From: Dickeya undicola
GTDB taxonomy: Bacteria > Pseudomonadota > Gammaproteobacteria > Enterobacterales > Enterobacteriaceae
DNA: 64,000 nt
Direction of reading: 5' to 3'
Assembly: GCF_000784735.1 (NCBI RefSeq)
Contig: NZ_JSYG01000004.1
Location: forward strand, 372,001-436,000
Shown: in pieces, positions 9,853 through 19,174 of the stretch
How positions within the stretch are numbered: position 1 is the first letter of the stretch
How the letters are laid out: the number at the start of each line of letters is the position of its first letter
Position numbers and translations under genes: made by a program
Notes under the pieces: model-generated
The model's input: only the letters and a program-made list of their open reading frames with translations
Databases searched by the model: none
Told to the model about the DNA's origin: nothing

Positions 9853-11040
9853 GTGTCAACGCTCGCAGCCACCTCTTCATCGCTAGATGCTCGCACACTT
9901 CAGCACGATGATTTTCTGTTTCTGTCTCCCGACAACAGCCTGCATACCCGCGGGTGTTACGCCACTCTGGCGACGGCAGTGGCAGACGGCGGTCACCTGC
10001 AAGGCGATGTTCAGCAGCAGGTAAAAACGCTGTTTGCCCGCGCCTGTCAGGACGGTATCGCCCGGCCGTTGCTGGTTGGTGCCATCCCGTTCGACAAACG
10101 CCAGCCTGCCCGCCTGTTCGTGCCGCAACAGTCGCACTGGTTCGCACGCGAGACGTTGCAGCACGCCATACCGCCATCATCGCCGCTCACCGCGCGTCAG
10201 ATCCGTGAAGTACCGGAGCAGGATGCATTTTGCCAGATGGTCAGTGCCGGGGTTGCCGCAACCCGCAGCGGCGAGCTGAACAAGATAGTGCTGTCCCGCC
10301 TGTTGGATATCACTACCGAGCAACCGCTGGACTCGATTCGCCTGCTGTTGCAACTCAACCAGCAGAACCCGTGGAGCTACAATTTCCACGTACCGCTGGA
10401 ACAGGGCGCGCTGCTGGGTGCCAGCCCGGAACTGCTGCTGAATAAGCAAGGGCATCACATTGTGTCGCAGCCGTTGGCCGGTTCAGCCCGCCGCAGTGAC
10501 GACCCGGTGGAAGACCAGCGCCTGCGCCGTATGCTGATGGCATCAGCCAAAGATCGTCATGAGCACCGTCTGGTCACCGATGACATCCACCGGGTTTTGG
10601 CCTCTCGCTGCCGGACGCTGACCATTCCGGACACGCCGGAGTTACTCAGTACGCCGGTGCTGTGGCATCTGGCTACCCGGATTCAGGGCGAGGTGCTGGA
10701 CCCGCAGGAAAACGCGTTATCCATCGCCTGCCTGCTGCATCCCACACCGGCGCTGTGCGGCGTACCTTTCGAAGCGGCCCGCGATCGCATCGCCCAACTG
10801 GAGCCGTTCTCACGCGGGCTGTTCGGCGGCATCGTCGGCTGGTGCGACGATGAAGGCAACGGTCAGTGGGTCGTCACCATTCGCTGCGGCGAAGTCCAAC
10901 AAAACCGGGTACGGCTGTTTGCCGGTGCAGGCATTGTGCCGGATTCCCAGCCGGTGTCCGAATGGCATGAAACCGGCGTTAAATTGAGCACCATGCTGCG
11001 TGCATTTGGTCTGCGACAGGATCAGGAGTGTGCAGCATGA
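9853..11040 (+). CDS. cbsC: Isochorismate synthase
   Basis: An EntC-type chorismate-utilising enzyme of 395 residues that converts chorismate to isochorismate, the first step to 2,3-dihydroxybenzoate. Family motifs include the [12 protein letters not shown] region, [21 protein letters not shown] and the C-terminal LFGGIVGW...GAGIV segment. I chose the GTG at 9853 because AAGGATAA precedes it; an in-frame TTG at 9823 lacks a comparable site. The gene ends in an ATGA overlap with cbsE, showing tight co-transcription. The order C-E-B-A-P matches the known fct-cbsCEBAP arrangement. Confidence 0.93.
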   Translation: MSTLAATSSSLDARTLQHDDFLFLSPDNSLHTRGCYATLATAVADGGHLQGDVQQQVKTLFARACQDGIARPLLVGAIPFDKRQPARLFVPQQSHWFARETLQHAIPPSSPLTARQIREVPEQDAFCQMVSAGVAATRSGELNKIVLSRLLDITTEQPLDSIRLLLQLNQQNPWSYNFHVPLEQGALLGASPELLLNKQGHHIVSQPLAGSARRSDDPVEDQRLRRMLMASAKDRHEHRLVTDDIHRVLASRCRTLTIPDTPELLSTPVLWHLATRIQGEVLDPQENALSIACLLHPTPALCGVPFEAARDRIAQLEPFSRGLFGGIVGWCDDEGNGQWVVTIRCGEVQQNRVRLFAGAGIVPDSQPVSEWHETGVKLSTMLRAFGLRQDQECAA

Positions 11041-12665
11041 TGATTGAATTCACCCGTTGGCCGCCCGAACTGGAACAACGCTATCGTGAGCGAGGCTACT
11101 GGCAGGACTTGCCGCTGGGCGACATCCTGACCCGACACGCCGACAATGACGACATCGCACTGATCTGCGGCGAACGCGCGCTCAGTTACCGACAGATGAA
11201 TCGGCAGGTGGCGCAGTTGGCGTGTGCGCTGCAACGCCGGGGGATCAAACCGGGGCAGACCGCGCTGGTGCAGTTGGGCAACGTCGCCGAATTCTATCTG
11301 ACGTACTTTGCGCTGCTGCGTGCCGGTATTGTGCCGGTGAACGCGTTGTTCAGCCATCAACGCAGCGAGCTGTGCGCCTACGCCGATCAGATAGCCCCAA
11401 CGTTGTTGATCGCCGATCGTAGCCACCCGCTGTTTGCCAACGACAGTTTTATCCACGAACTGCGCCAACGCTGTCCGTCGCTACAACAGGTGATTCTGCG
11501 AGGCGATGCCGATTCCGCGCTGGCGCTGTCGCCACTGTTACAGGAAGAGGGTGACCCGCTGGCCGCTACGCCGACACCCGCCGATCAGGTGGCATTTTTC
11601 CAGCTTTCCGGCGGCAGCACCGGCACGCCGAAACTGATCCCCCGTACCCATAACGATTATTACTACAGCATCCGCGGCAGCGTGGAGATCTGTCAGGTCA
11701 ACGCGCATACCCGTTTTCTGTGCGCGTTACCCGCCGCCCACAACTATCCGCTCAGTTCGCCGGGCGCACTCGGCGTGTTCTATGCCGGTGGCACGGTCGT
11801 GCTGGCAAACGACCCCAGCCCAAGCTGCTGCTTCCCGCTGATTGCCCAACACCAGATCACGCTGACCGCGCTGGTGCCGCCCGCTGTCACGCTGTGGCTG
11901 GAAGCGGTGGCGTTATCCGGCAATCGCCACGCGCTGGCGAGTTTACAGGTGTTGCAGGTTGGCGGCGCGCGCTTGAGCGAAGCGCTGGCGCGTCGCATAC
12001 CAACGGAACTGGGCTGTCAACTGCAACAGGTCTTTGGCATGGCGGAAGGACTGGTGAACTACACCCGGCTGGACGACGACGATGCCCACCGTTTCACCAC
12101 CCAAGGCCGACCTATCAGCGACGATGACGACGTATGGGTGGCTGACGCCGATGGCAACCCGTTACCGCACGGCGAACCCGGCCGACTGATGACACGCGGC
12201 CCTTATACCTTTCGGGGGTACTACCGCAGCCCGGCGCACAACCGCCAGGTCTTTAACGATGATGGTTTTTACTGCTCCGGCGATCTGGTTATCCAACAGG
12301 CGGATGGCTATTTGCAGGTGGTGGGGCGCGAAAAAGATCAGATCAACCGGGGTGGGGAAAAGATCGCTGCTGAGGAGATCGAAAACCTGCTGCTGCGTCA
12401 CCCATTGGTGATCAACGCCGCACTGGTGGCGGTGCCAGACCCGATGATGGGCGAGAAAAGCTGCGCGTTTCTGGTCACCCGCGAACCGCTTAAAGCGGTA
12501 GTGCTACGCCGCCATCTGCGCGAACAAGGCATCGCCGACTACAAACTACCAGACCGATTTGAACAACTGCCTACCCTGCCGGAAACCGCGGTGGGCAAAG
12601 TCGATAAACAGCGCTTACGCCAGCTGGCGCAACAGCGCGTGGCGGCCGCCGCCGCAGGAGAATAA
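11037..12665 (+). CDS. cbsE: 2,3-dihydroxybenzoate-AMP ligase
   Basis: A stand-alone adenylating enzyme of 542 residues, the EntE homologue. It activates 2,3-dihydroxybenzoate as the adenylate and loads it onto the aryl carrier domain of CbsB. The N-terminus ([18 protein letters not shown]) is EntE-like. The P-loop-like motif [15 protein letters not shown] is near residue ~195, [14 protein letters not shown] near ~430, and the C-terminal [12 protein letters not shown] holds the conserved Lys. The start is taken at 11037 because AGGAG sits 9 nt upstream. The ATG overlaps the cbsC stop by 4 bp. An ATG directly after it at 11040 is possible. Confidence 0.94.
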   Translation: MMIEFTRWPPELEQRYRERGYWQDLPLGDILTRHADNDDIALICGERALSYRQMNRQVAQLACALQRRGIKPGQTALVQLGNVAEFYLTYFALLRAGIVPVNALFSHQRSELCAYADQIAPTLLIADRSHPLFANDSFIHELRQRCPSLQQVILRGDADSALALSPLLQEEGDPLAATPTPADQVAFFQLSGGSTGTPKLIPRTHNDYYYSIRGSVEICQVNAHTRFLCALPAAHNYPLSSPGALGVFYAGGTVVLANDPSPSCCFPLIAQHQITLTALVPPAVTLWLEAVALSGNRHALASLQVLQVGGARLSEALARRIPTELGCQLQQVFGMAEGLVNYTRLDDDDAHRFTTQGRPISDDDDVWVADADGNPLPHGEPGRLMTRGPYTFRGYYRSPAHNRQVFNDDGFYCSGDLVIQQADGYLQVVGREKDQINRGGEKIAAEEIENLLLRHPLVINAALVAVPDPMMGEKSCAFLVTREPLKAVVLRRHLREQGIADYKLPDRFEQLPTLPETAVGKVDKQRLRQLAQQRVAAAAAGE

Positions 12666-12668
12666 ACC

Positions 12669-13544
12669 ATGGCTATTCCAAAACTGAACGCCTACCCGCT
12701 TCCCGGCGTGGCGCAATTGCCGGTCAACAAGGTTAACTGGCCGGTCGAGACGTCGCGAGCCGCCCTGCTGATTCATGATATGCAGAACTATTTCCTCAAT
12801 TTCTGGGGAGAAAACAGCCCGCTGACCGAGCAGTTGGTCGCTAATGTCGCACGCATTCGACAAGCGTGCCACCAGCAAGGCATTCCGGTGTTCTACACCG
12901 CACAACCCAACCAGCAGAGCGACGCCGACCGGGCGCTGCTCAACGACATGTGGGGACCGGGCCTGAACCGTCACCCGGACCAACAGCAAATCACCGCGGC
13001 CCTGACGCCAGACGCCAACGACACCGTGCTGGTGAAATGGCGCTACAGCGCGTTCCACCGTTCCGATCTGGAACAACGGCTGAAAGCGGCAGGCCGCGAT
13101 CAGCTGATTATCTGCGGGGTATACGCACACATCGGTTGCCTGACCACCGCCACCGACGCGTTTATGCGCGATATCAAACCGTTCATGGTAGCCGACGCGC
13201 TGGCGGATTTCTCTCAGGAAGAGCACCTGATGGCGCTGCGTTACACCGCCGGGCGTTGTGGCCGGGTGCTGACCAGCGGGCAACTGCTGGAAGCACTGGA
13301 ACCGCACGCCGATGACAGCCTGGCGCGTTTGCGCGCCGAGCTGCTGCCGTTACTGGATGATGACGATGACATCAGCGACGACGACAACCTGCTGGACTAC
13401 GGGTTGGACTCAGTGCGCATCATGTCGCTGGTGACCCGCTGGCGTCAGCAGGGGCACGACCTCGACTTCGTGGCGCTGGTGAAAAACCCCACGCTGCGCC
13501 ACTGGCACCAACTGCTCAGTCAGCCTCAGCGGGAGGAAGCATGA
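12669..13544 (+). CDS. cbsB: Isochorismatase with aryl carrier domain
   Basis: A bifunctional EntB homologue of 291 residues. The N-terminal isochorismatase domain (~1-205) has LIHDMQNYF and the conserved [17 protein letters not shown] stretch, and converts isochorismate to 2,3-dihydro-2,3-dihydroxybenzoate. The C-terminal aryl carrier domain has [10 protein letters not shown], whose Ser should carry phosphopantetheine; an acidic [10 protein letters not shown] run precedes it. It presents DHB to the first condensation domain of CbsF. AGGAG lies before the ATG and the gene overlaps cbsA by 4 bp. Confidence 0.95.
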   Translation: MAIPKLNAYPLPGVAQLPVNKVNWPVETSRAALLIHDMQNYFLNFWGENSPLTEQLVANVARIRQACHQQGIPVFYTAQPNQQSDADRALLNDMWGPGLNRHPDQQQITAALTPDANDTVLVKWRYSAFHRSDLEQRLKAAGRDQLIICGVYAHIGCLTTATDAFMRDIKPFMVADALADFSQEEHLMALRYTAGRCGRVLTSGQLLEALEPHADDSLARLRAELLPLLDDDDDISDDDNLLDYGLDSVRIMSLVTRWRQQGHDLDFVALVKNPTLRHWHQLLSQPQREEA

Positions 13545-14299
13545 GCGTCACACTGGATTTCAGCGGCAAACAGGTGTGGGTGACCGGTGCCGGGCGCGGT
13601 ATCGGTTATGACATTGCCTGCCGTTTCGCCGACGCAGGCGCTACCGTCACCGGATTCGACCGCGCGTTTTCCACTGACGACCTGCCGTTTCGCGCCGTTG
13701 AGCTGGATATCAGCAACGCCGCTGCCGTTGCCGATGTCTGCGCGACGCTGCTGGCGCAAACACCACATTTGGATGTGCTGGTGAACGGTGCAGGCATCTT
13801 GCGCATGGGCCAGACCGAAGCGCTCAGCCAGCAAGACTGGCAGGATTGCCTGAATGTCAACGCGGGAGGCGCGTTTCACCTGTTTCAGGCGCTGATCCCG
13901 CAGTTTCAGCAACAACGTAGCGGCGCGATTGTTTCGATTGGGTCTAACGCCGCACATGTACCACGGGTCGGCATGGCCGCCTATTGTGCGTCCAAAGCGG
14001 CGCTGCGCAGCCTGTGCCTGACCGTTGGGCTGGAATTGGCCCCCTACGGGGTGCGTTGCAATCTGGTGTCACCCGGCTCCACCGACACGCCGATGCAACG
14101 CAGCCTGTGGCACTCACCCGCTTCGGAACAGCACACCATCGCCGGTTTTCCCGAGCAGTTCAAGCTGGGGATTCCGCTCGGCAAAATTGCCCGGCCGCGC
14201 GAAATCACCGATGCGGTACTGTTTCTGGCTTCCGATCTCGCCAGCCACGTCACGCTACAGGATATGGTGATCGACGGCGGTGCCACACTGGGTGCATAA
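13541..14299 (+). CDS. cbsA: 2,3-dihydro-2,3-dihydroxybenzoate dehydrogenase
   Basis: A short-chain dehydrogenase/reductase of 252 residues, the EntA homologue. It oxidises the dihydrodiol to 2,3-dihydroxybenzoate with NAD+. It shows the nucleotide-binding TGAGRGIG motif near residue 13, the NGAGI motif, the active-site YCASK near 147, and the [10 protein letters not shown] segment that follows the substrate loop in EntA-type enzymes. It overlaps cbsB by 4 bp (ATGA). Position and family agree with the last chemical step of the DHB pathway. Confidence 0.94.
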   Translation: MSVTLDFSGKQVWVTGAGRGIGYDIACRFADAGATVTGFDRAFSTDDLPFRAVELDISNAAAVADVCATLLAQTPHLDVLVNGAGILRMGQTEALSQQDWQDCLNVNAGGAFHLFQALIPQFQQQRSGAIVSIGSNAAHVPRVGMAAYCASKAALRSLCLTVGLELAPYGVRCNLVSPGSTDTPMQRSLWHSPASEQHTIAGFPEQFKLGIPLGKIARPREITDAVLFLASDLASHVTLQDMVIDGGATLGA

Positions 14300-14322
14300 C
14301 CGGTTTTCACGGAGAAATGAGC

Positions 14323-14739
14323 ATGATCTGGAAACGCGCCAGCTCACTGGAAGCACTCAATCAGATGAGCGACGACTGCATGGTATCCCATCTGGGTATC
14401 CGCTTTACCCACATGACGGACAACAGTCTGGAAGCCACCCTGCCGGTGGATGCCCGTACCCGGCAGCCGTTTGGCCTGCTGCACGGCGGCGCATCGGTGG
14501 TGCTGGCGGAATCATTGGGGTCAGTGGCGGGCTGGCTGTGTACCGAACCGGGTGCCAGCGTGGTCGGCGTAGAAATCAACGCCAGCCACCTGCGGGCTGT
14601 TACTCAGGGTGACGTTCGGGGTATCTGCCAGCCATTGCATCTGGGCCGCCAGACGCAGGTCTGGCAGATAGAGATCGTGGACGAGCGCCAACGGCGCTGC
14701 TGCATCGCCCGGCTGACCACGGCGGTTATTCAGCCGTAA
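14323..14739 (+). CDS. cbsP: Proofreading hotdog thioesterase (EntH-like)
   Basis: A 138-residue hotdog-fold thioesterase resembling E. coli EntH (YbdB). EntH-type enzymes hydrolyse wrongly loaded acyl groups from the aryl carrier domain. The core motif [20 protein letters not shown] is plain, and the N-terminus [12 protein letters not shown] aligns with EntH. I prefer the ATG at 14323 (GGAG 8 nt upstream); an ATG at 14317 would add two residues but sits too close to the same site. It is the last gene of the fct-cbs operon and is followed directly by a terminator. Confidence 0.9.
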   Translation: MIWKRASSLEALNQMSDDCMVSHLGIRFTHMTDNSLEATLPVDARTRQPFGLLHGGASVVLAESLGSVAGWLCTEPGASVVGVEINASHLRAVTQGDVRGICQPLHLGRQTQVWQIEIVDERQRRCCIARLTTAVIQP

Positions 14740-14749
14740 TGTGAGAAAG

Positions 14750-14768
14750 GAGGCCAATGGCCTCTTTT
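14750..14768 (+). terminator. Rho-independent terminator of fct-cbs operon
   Basis: The stem gaggcc/ggcctc with a 3-nt loop is followed by TTTT, 11 bp after the cbsP stop. Confidence 0.75.
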
Positions 14769-15137
14769 GAGGCTGTTGACAAACAACTATGTTGTTTTAT
14801 GAATAGTGAAGTTTGTCCGGTCAGTGAATAGTTTCGTGCGGAATAAGCGGTGTCATTTCTTTGACGCTTCATCGCACGCACGACAAGAAGAGGCTCAAAC
14901 GCCGCCTCTCCTTGACCTCTGGCTAGGGGCTTCCCTGCCGCGTATCCAGCGCTTCACGCACAAAGATGAATGCCGAGAGGGCCAACACACCTGTAACTTG
15001 AAGTATGACGGGTATACACCATCGTGGAGAGCGCTGCCAAACCATTCGGTGCTAATGGCAGCGTATTGGTTATAACAAAGTGAAGGATTATCACGCGGCG
15101 AAGACGTGTGCTTGCGCCCCCGCACGCCAGAACGCTA
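14769..15137. other. Gene-free spacer with one half of the palindromic repeat
   Basis: About 370 bp between the cbs terminator and the hydrolase stop. I see no convincing coding frame on either strand. It contains a single arm of the dispersed repeat family near 14981-15016. The rest may be decayed sequence; I recognise nothing else. Confidence 0.6.
14981..15016 (+). repeat. Dispersed palindromic repeat, half copy
   Basis: A single arm (gtaacttgaagtatgacggg plus tata) of the element seen complete at 28.8 and 63.8 kb. No matching opposite arm lies nearby, so this copy is truncated. Confidence 0.75.
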
Positions 15138-15710
15138 TCAAGCGGTGGGTGTGAGTTGCCCGGCAAAAGCAGCCAGTCGCTGCACCCCGTACTCCCATTT
15201 ACCGAACCCCGACTCCGCATTGATGTGCCCGCCCTCGCCGACATCGACCAGGTCGCTGCCCCAGGCATTCGCCCAATACTCAGCACGGGAAAACGTCATT
15301 AACGGATCGTTGTGGCTGGCGAACGCCAGACTGGGCACCGCCAGTCGTTCAGCCTGAATACGCTCTTCAATCTCAAAGCGCATAGGTTCGGCTGGGGCCA
15401 CCAGCATCACACCCGCGATACCTTCCATACCTTGCTGAACCACATGGCAGGCAGCCAGTGCACCAAAGCTGTGACCAATCAACACCGCGGGTCGATCACA
15501 GGTGGACAGTTCGCGACGAATCGCCAGAACCCAGCGGTCCAGATCCGCCTGATACCACTCTTTCTGGCGGATGCGCCGCCAGAATGGGAAGCGACGCTCC
15601 CAATGGCTTTGCCAATGCTCTTCATCACTGTCGCGTAGCCCCGGCACCAACACCATGGTCAGGCTCAGGTCAATGTCCATCATCCGCTGGTCTACTTCTG
15701 CTGTCTGCAT
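15138..15710 (-). CDS. RBBP9/YdeN-like alpha/beta serine hydrolase
   Basis: A small alpha/beta hydrolase of about 190 residues. It begins its fold with LTMVLVPGLRDSDEEHWQ, has the nucleophile elbow IGHSFGALAA, and a C-terminal GEGGHINAESGFGKW segment carrying the likely catalytic His. This arrangement is the RBBP9 / YdeN family signature; the substrate is not known for most members. I chose the ATG at 15710, since an AGGGAG lies upstream, though 12 nt away. An in-frame ATG at 15761 would add 17 residues and has a weaker site. It converges on the cbs operon. Confidence 0.82.
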   Translation of the reverse strand: MQTAEVDQRMMDIDLSLTMVLVPGLRDSDEEHWQSHWERRFPFWRRIRQKEWYQADLDRWVLAIRRELSTCDRPAVLIGHSFGALAACHVVQQGMEGIAGVMLVAPAEPMRFEIEERIQAERLAVPSLAFASHNDPLMTFSRAEYWANAWGSDLVDVGEGGHINAESGFGKWEYGVQRLAAFAGQLTPTA

Positions 15711-16199
15711 CAGGTTCTGTATCTCCCTGTTGATTGCCTGCCAGGGTAGCACGGACACCATCAGTGATACCGTCGTCCTTTACACCCTTTTCATTACAAT
15801 CTGATAACAATATCAGTACCGGCTTACAGCCTACCACGTGATTCCCGATTTGTATCCTAGACTGTGTTCCTTAATTATGCGGGTTGTTAACCAGCGCCAC
15901 CCAGGCTCCGGGCCGTTATCCCGCGTACTCCCGCCGCTGTCACGTTTCACTAACAGGCATCGCCTGTCGGCTTGTCCGACAAGTCACAGGCTATCCATGC
16001 TTTTTAATGCTATTCCCACTGAATTTAAAACCATTCCACTTGAACTTCGCCCCTAACCCGGCGTAGATTTAGCGCCGGTTCTGTCATCTGTCCGCCAATG
16101 GCACCGATGGCTGGGAGAACGGCCCAGAACCGGCTGTTCCTGAACGGCGAAACGCACAATCGGAATCATTACTGGCGTGATACTGCTGGAGAGAAATCA
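15711..16199. other. Gene-poor spacer
   Basis: About 490 bp with no frame I can support. It holds short inverted repeats such as the arms around accggcg/cgccggt near 16055-16080. It must contain the promoters of the leftward hydrolase gene and the rightward small peptide gene. Confidence 0.5.
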
Positions 16200-16274
16200 G
16201 TGAAGTACATGTTCATGGGCGTATCATTTATTCTGTTTTTGTGGGTAGGCACTTTTTTACTGATGCTGGAATAA
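16200..16274 (+). CDS. ypdK: YpdK-like small membrane peptide (24 codons)
   Basis: A tiny frame starting with GTG and preceded by GGAGAG 6 nt upstream. It encodes 24 residues beginning MKYMFMGVSFILFLWVGTF. It closely resembles, from memory, E. coli YpdK (MKYFFMGISFMVIVWAGTF...). One hydrophobic helix covers nearly the whole peptide, so it should sit in the inner membrane. A strong terminator 95 bp downstream suggests its own short transcript. The function of YpdK is not known. The short length means the call rests on the ribosome site, the helix and the recalled similarity. Confidence 0.75.
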   Translation: MKYMFMGVSFILFLWVGTFLLMLE

Positions 16275-16369
16275 CCCTGACGGTATTTCACCATCCACTT
16301 CGGCAGGCGGCTCCTGTCGGAGCAACAACAAAAAATAATTATCAGGCACACACGAAAGACGAACAAACG

Positions 16370-16404
16370 ACAGGCTGGCAGCCACTCTGCCAGCCTGTTT
16401 TTTT
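16370..16404 (+). terminator. Strong rho-independent terminator after ypdK
   Basis: An 11-bp stem (acaggctggca / tgccagcctgt) with a short loop, followed by a run of T ending at 16404. It also separates this transcript from the convergent outO end. Confidence 0.85.
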
Positions 16405-16455
16405 ATGGGAATAACCGATATCACCCCATACCGCCCGGCAATGCGCAGTAACGGC

Positions 16456-17307
16456 TCAGTGACTCCAGCCCCCTAACACATTCAAAACCAGGCTTACTGC
16501 GCCACCCACGGCCAGCCAGGGGCCAAACGCCAGTGGCTGCTGCATGTTGATACCGCGCACGCGCCGCCACAACAGTGTTGCCACCAATCCAGACAGTGAG
16601 GCAATCAACACCAGATTCGGTAACGCCTGCCAGCCCAGCCAGGCACCCAGCGCGGCCAGTAATTTGAAATCCCCCTGCCCCAGCGCTTCACGGCCACTCA
16701 GCAGACGAAATGCCCAGTAAATCAGCCACAGTGACAGATAGCCCGCCATCGCACCGACCACTGCCTGCTCAAGCGGCACAAAAGTATCTGCCAGATTAAA
16801 CAACAAACCGCCCCATAGCAGCGGAAGGGTCATGATATCCGGCAACAGCTGGGTTCGGGCGTCAATCGCAGCCAAGGTCAGCAGCATCCCCAAACACAGC
16901 AATGCTCCGAGCAGCGCCAGCCCCGGCTGCCAGAGCACGCCAGCCAACAGAAACGACAACCCGGACAGCAACTCAATCAGCGGATAGCGCCAGGATATCG
17001 CACCACCACAGCAATGGGCGCGCCCGCGTAGCTTTATCCAGCTCAGCAGCGGAATGTTGTCGCGCACACGCAGTCGTTGATGGCAATGAGGGCAGGACGA
17101 TGGCGGCCAGCACAGGTCATAACGGGAAGAGGGAACGCCAACGGGCTGACCAAGCTGAAAACGCGCTTCCTGCTGCCAGCGCCTTTCCAGCATCACCGGC
17201 AGCCGGTGGATCACCACGTTGAGAAAACTACCGATAATCAACCCCAGCAAGAGCAGTGCCGTCAGCCAGATGCGCGGGAATGCGCTGGCAAAGGCGAGCA
17301 GATCCAT
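16456..17307 (-). CDS. outO: Prepilin peptidase (GspO)
   Basis: An inner-membrane type IV prepilin peptidase of 283 residues. It cleaves and N-methylates the pseudopilins OutG-K of the type II secretion system. It has an N-terminal GSFLNVVIHRLP helix, the cytoplasmic cysteine loop (CPHC ... AHCCGG), and the two catalytic Asp sites in AAIDARTQLLPD and GQGDFKLLAALGAW. Hydrophobic segments fill the rest. The ATG at 17307 follows GGGAG; a longer frame to 17352 lacks support. The second cysteine pair is unusual: the common form is CxxC, here it reads AHCC. It lies at the downstream end of the out cluster after a 179-bp gap. Confidence 0.93.
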   Translation of the reverse strand: MDLLAFASAFPRIWLTALLLLGLIIGSFLNVVIHRLPVMLERRWQQEARFQLGQPVGVPSSRYDLCWPPSSCPHCHQRLRVRDNIPLLSWIKLRGRAHCCGGAISWRYPLIELLSGLSFLLAGVLWQPGLALLGALLCLGMLLTLAAIDARTQLLPDIMTLPLLWGGLLFNLADTFVPLEQAVVGAMAGYLSLWLIYWAFRLLSGREALGQGDFKLLAALGAWLGWQALPNLVLIASLSGLVATLLWRRVRGINMQQPLAFGPWLAVGGAVSLVLNVLGGWSH

Positions 17308-17486
17308 GTTGTTCTCCCATCCCGACCCTGATGGCCCGGTATGCTGACACAAGACGCCAGCCCGTGCCAGACAGGTGAATCACAAGCCATGTTTTTTGCG
17401 TACTGACACGCAGATTGGGAGGTTATCGACAGTCGCACTGTGCGTAGACTGGCCGTTTTCCTCCCGTTGGCTGACCGTTACGCCGG

Positions 17487-17975
17487 TTACAGCACCCGCT
17501 CCAGCGACAACCGGGTCACCTCTACAATGCCGGTACTGTTGGGAACCGCCGTCACATCCAGCCCCTGGGTAATGACACCGTTTTTCTGTTCCAGCTCAGC
17601 CAGCCAGTGCAACAGATTGTTGAAATCGCTACGCGCCAACGTTACGGATACCTGTGACTCCTGCGGCTGCATACGCAGTACGGTGATACCGTAGCGTGCC
17701 GCACTCTGCGGCACCAGCACCGTCAGGCTGATGTCCCGACCGGCGATCTGCCGCCGTGCGCCGTCAGCCGGTGGCAAGCGCGGTGCTTGCTGTTGCATCC
17801 AACGCACGGTCTGGCGTTCGCGATCAATCGACATCCGCCACTGCCGCGCCTGTTCCTGCCAGGGAGCCCAGAACAAATAATACAGAAGACACAACAGCAC
17901 CAGCCCACCGCACGCCAGCGTCATCATCCGTTCGCGCTGGCTCATTGTCTGCCAGCGACGGCGTAATTCATTCAT
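17487..17975 (-). CDS. outM: Type II secretion protein M
   Basis: A 162-residue bitopic inner-membrane protein. It has a short cytoplasmic N-terminus (MNELRRRWQTMSQRERMM), one helix (LACGGLVLLCLLYYLFWAP) and a periplasmic ferredoxin-like domain. GspM pairs with GspL in the inner-membrane platform and contacts the ATPase assembly. It overlaps the outL stop by 4 bp. Length and topology fit the family closely. Confidence 0.93.
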   Translation of the reverse strand: MNELRRRWQTMSQRERMMTLACGGLVLLCLLYYLFWAPWQEQARQWRMSIDRERQTVRWMQQQAPRLPPADGARRQIAGRDISLTVLVPQSAARYGITVLRMQPQESQVSVTLARSDFNNLLHWLAELEQKNGVITQGLDVTAVPNSTGIVEVTRLSLERVL

Positions 17976-19174
17976 GGCTGACTCCTTAGCGTTAATTGGC
18001 CTTCCACATGGTCTTTTTCCTGCTTCATTTCACCCGGTGGGATCTGGAAATAAGCCTGCGCCTGCTGACGGAACTGCTCCATTTGTGCATAAGACGTCGC
18101 ACGCAAATTGAGGCGCAACTCATCGCGGCTGCGATCGTAAGAGAGTGATTGCAGCGACACACCATCATTCTGCGCCACCAATTGCTGCAACCGGTTCATC
18201 TGTTCCGTCAGCGCAAAACCACTCATGCCGGAGCGCGCTTCCTGCAAATGACGCTGCATCTGCGCACGTGGGTTCACCACCTGCTTCTCGTCCGGAAACA
18301 GTTTGCGGTACACCCGCACACTCTCCTGACGCCAGTAATCCGCCTGACGATACAGCTGGTAATGAGTCCAGACCGACTCGCCCAGCACCAGTAGCAGCCA
18401 GGCAAACAACGCGATCAACACATTGCGCCACGGTAGCAGCGCCTGCTTCCAGGGTTTCACTGGCGCGTATTCGCCCTGACGTAAATCCATACTCATCGGC
18501 AGGCTGGCTTGTGCGGCCAGCGTCAGCAAATCCGTCACCGGTTGCGGTTGCCAGGTCACAGCCGATGCGGGCACCGGGCTATAGCAGTGCACGGCGGGCA
18601 ACGGCTGAAACCCAGCCAGCAGCGACTGATACCAGCTCTCTTCTGCCGCCATGCCCATGCCGGACTCTAACCGAAACAGCCACAGATTCTGATGGCTGAT
18701 GGCACTCCAGGCGCTGTCGGCTCGCGGTAACGTCATCACATCCGGCACAACCGTTTCGACCGGCACGCCCAAGGTTTCACACAGGTTCAGCCACGACTGC
18801 AATCGTGATTTCTGTACCACCGCGACAGTCGCGTTGTCGCCTTGCATTTCCATGACGGCAAAATGCAGTTGGTCGATATCGCTCGCGACCTGCTCTTCCA
18901 GCATAAAGGGAATGGCTTGCAGCAATTGGCGGCGCGACTGACGCGGCAACGCCAGGCTGTGGAACGTAACATCGGTCGACGGCACCAGCACCCGCACCGA
19001 CATCACCGGATAATCCGCTAATACCGACTGCAAACGCTCCAGCGTTCCGTTACCCTGCGTCAGGGTCTGGTGACGGCTGACAGACCAGATCAGCCATTCC
19101 AGACAGTCTGAAGTCTCTGCGGACAACCGCAAAATCAGCTGTTGTTTGCCGCTGACGTTCTCGGCCCTGTTCAT
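17972..19174 (-). CDS. outL: Type II secretion protein L
   Basis: A 400-residue inner-membrane platform protein. A large actin-like cytoplasmic domain (~1-245) binds the ATPase OutE; it is followed by one membrane helix (VLIALFAWLLLVLGESVW, ~250-268) and a periplasmic domain that pairs with OutM. It overlaps outK upstream and outM downstream by 4 bp each, so translation is likely coupled through the platform genes. Confidence 0.93.
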   Translation of the reverse strand: MNRAENVSGKQQLILRLSAETSDCLEWLIWSVSRHQTLTQGNGTLERLQSVLADYPVMSVRVLVPSTDVTFHSLALPRQSRRQLLQAIPFMLEEQVASDIDQLHFAVMEMQGDNATVAVVQKSRLQSWLNLCETLGVPVETVVPDVMTLPRADSAWSAISHQNLWLFRLESGMGMAAEESWYQSLLAGFQPLPAVHCYSPVPASAVTWQPQPVTDLLTLAAQASLPMSMDLRQGEYAPVKPWKQALLPWRNVLIALFAWLLLVLGESVWTHYQLYRQADYWRQESVRVYRKLFPDEKQVVNPRAQMQRHLQEARSGMSGFALTEQMNRLQQLVAQNDGVSLQSLSYDRSRDELRLNLRATSYAQMEQFRQQAQAYFQIPPGEMKQEKDHVEGQLTLRSQP

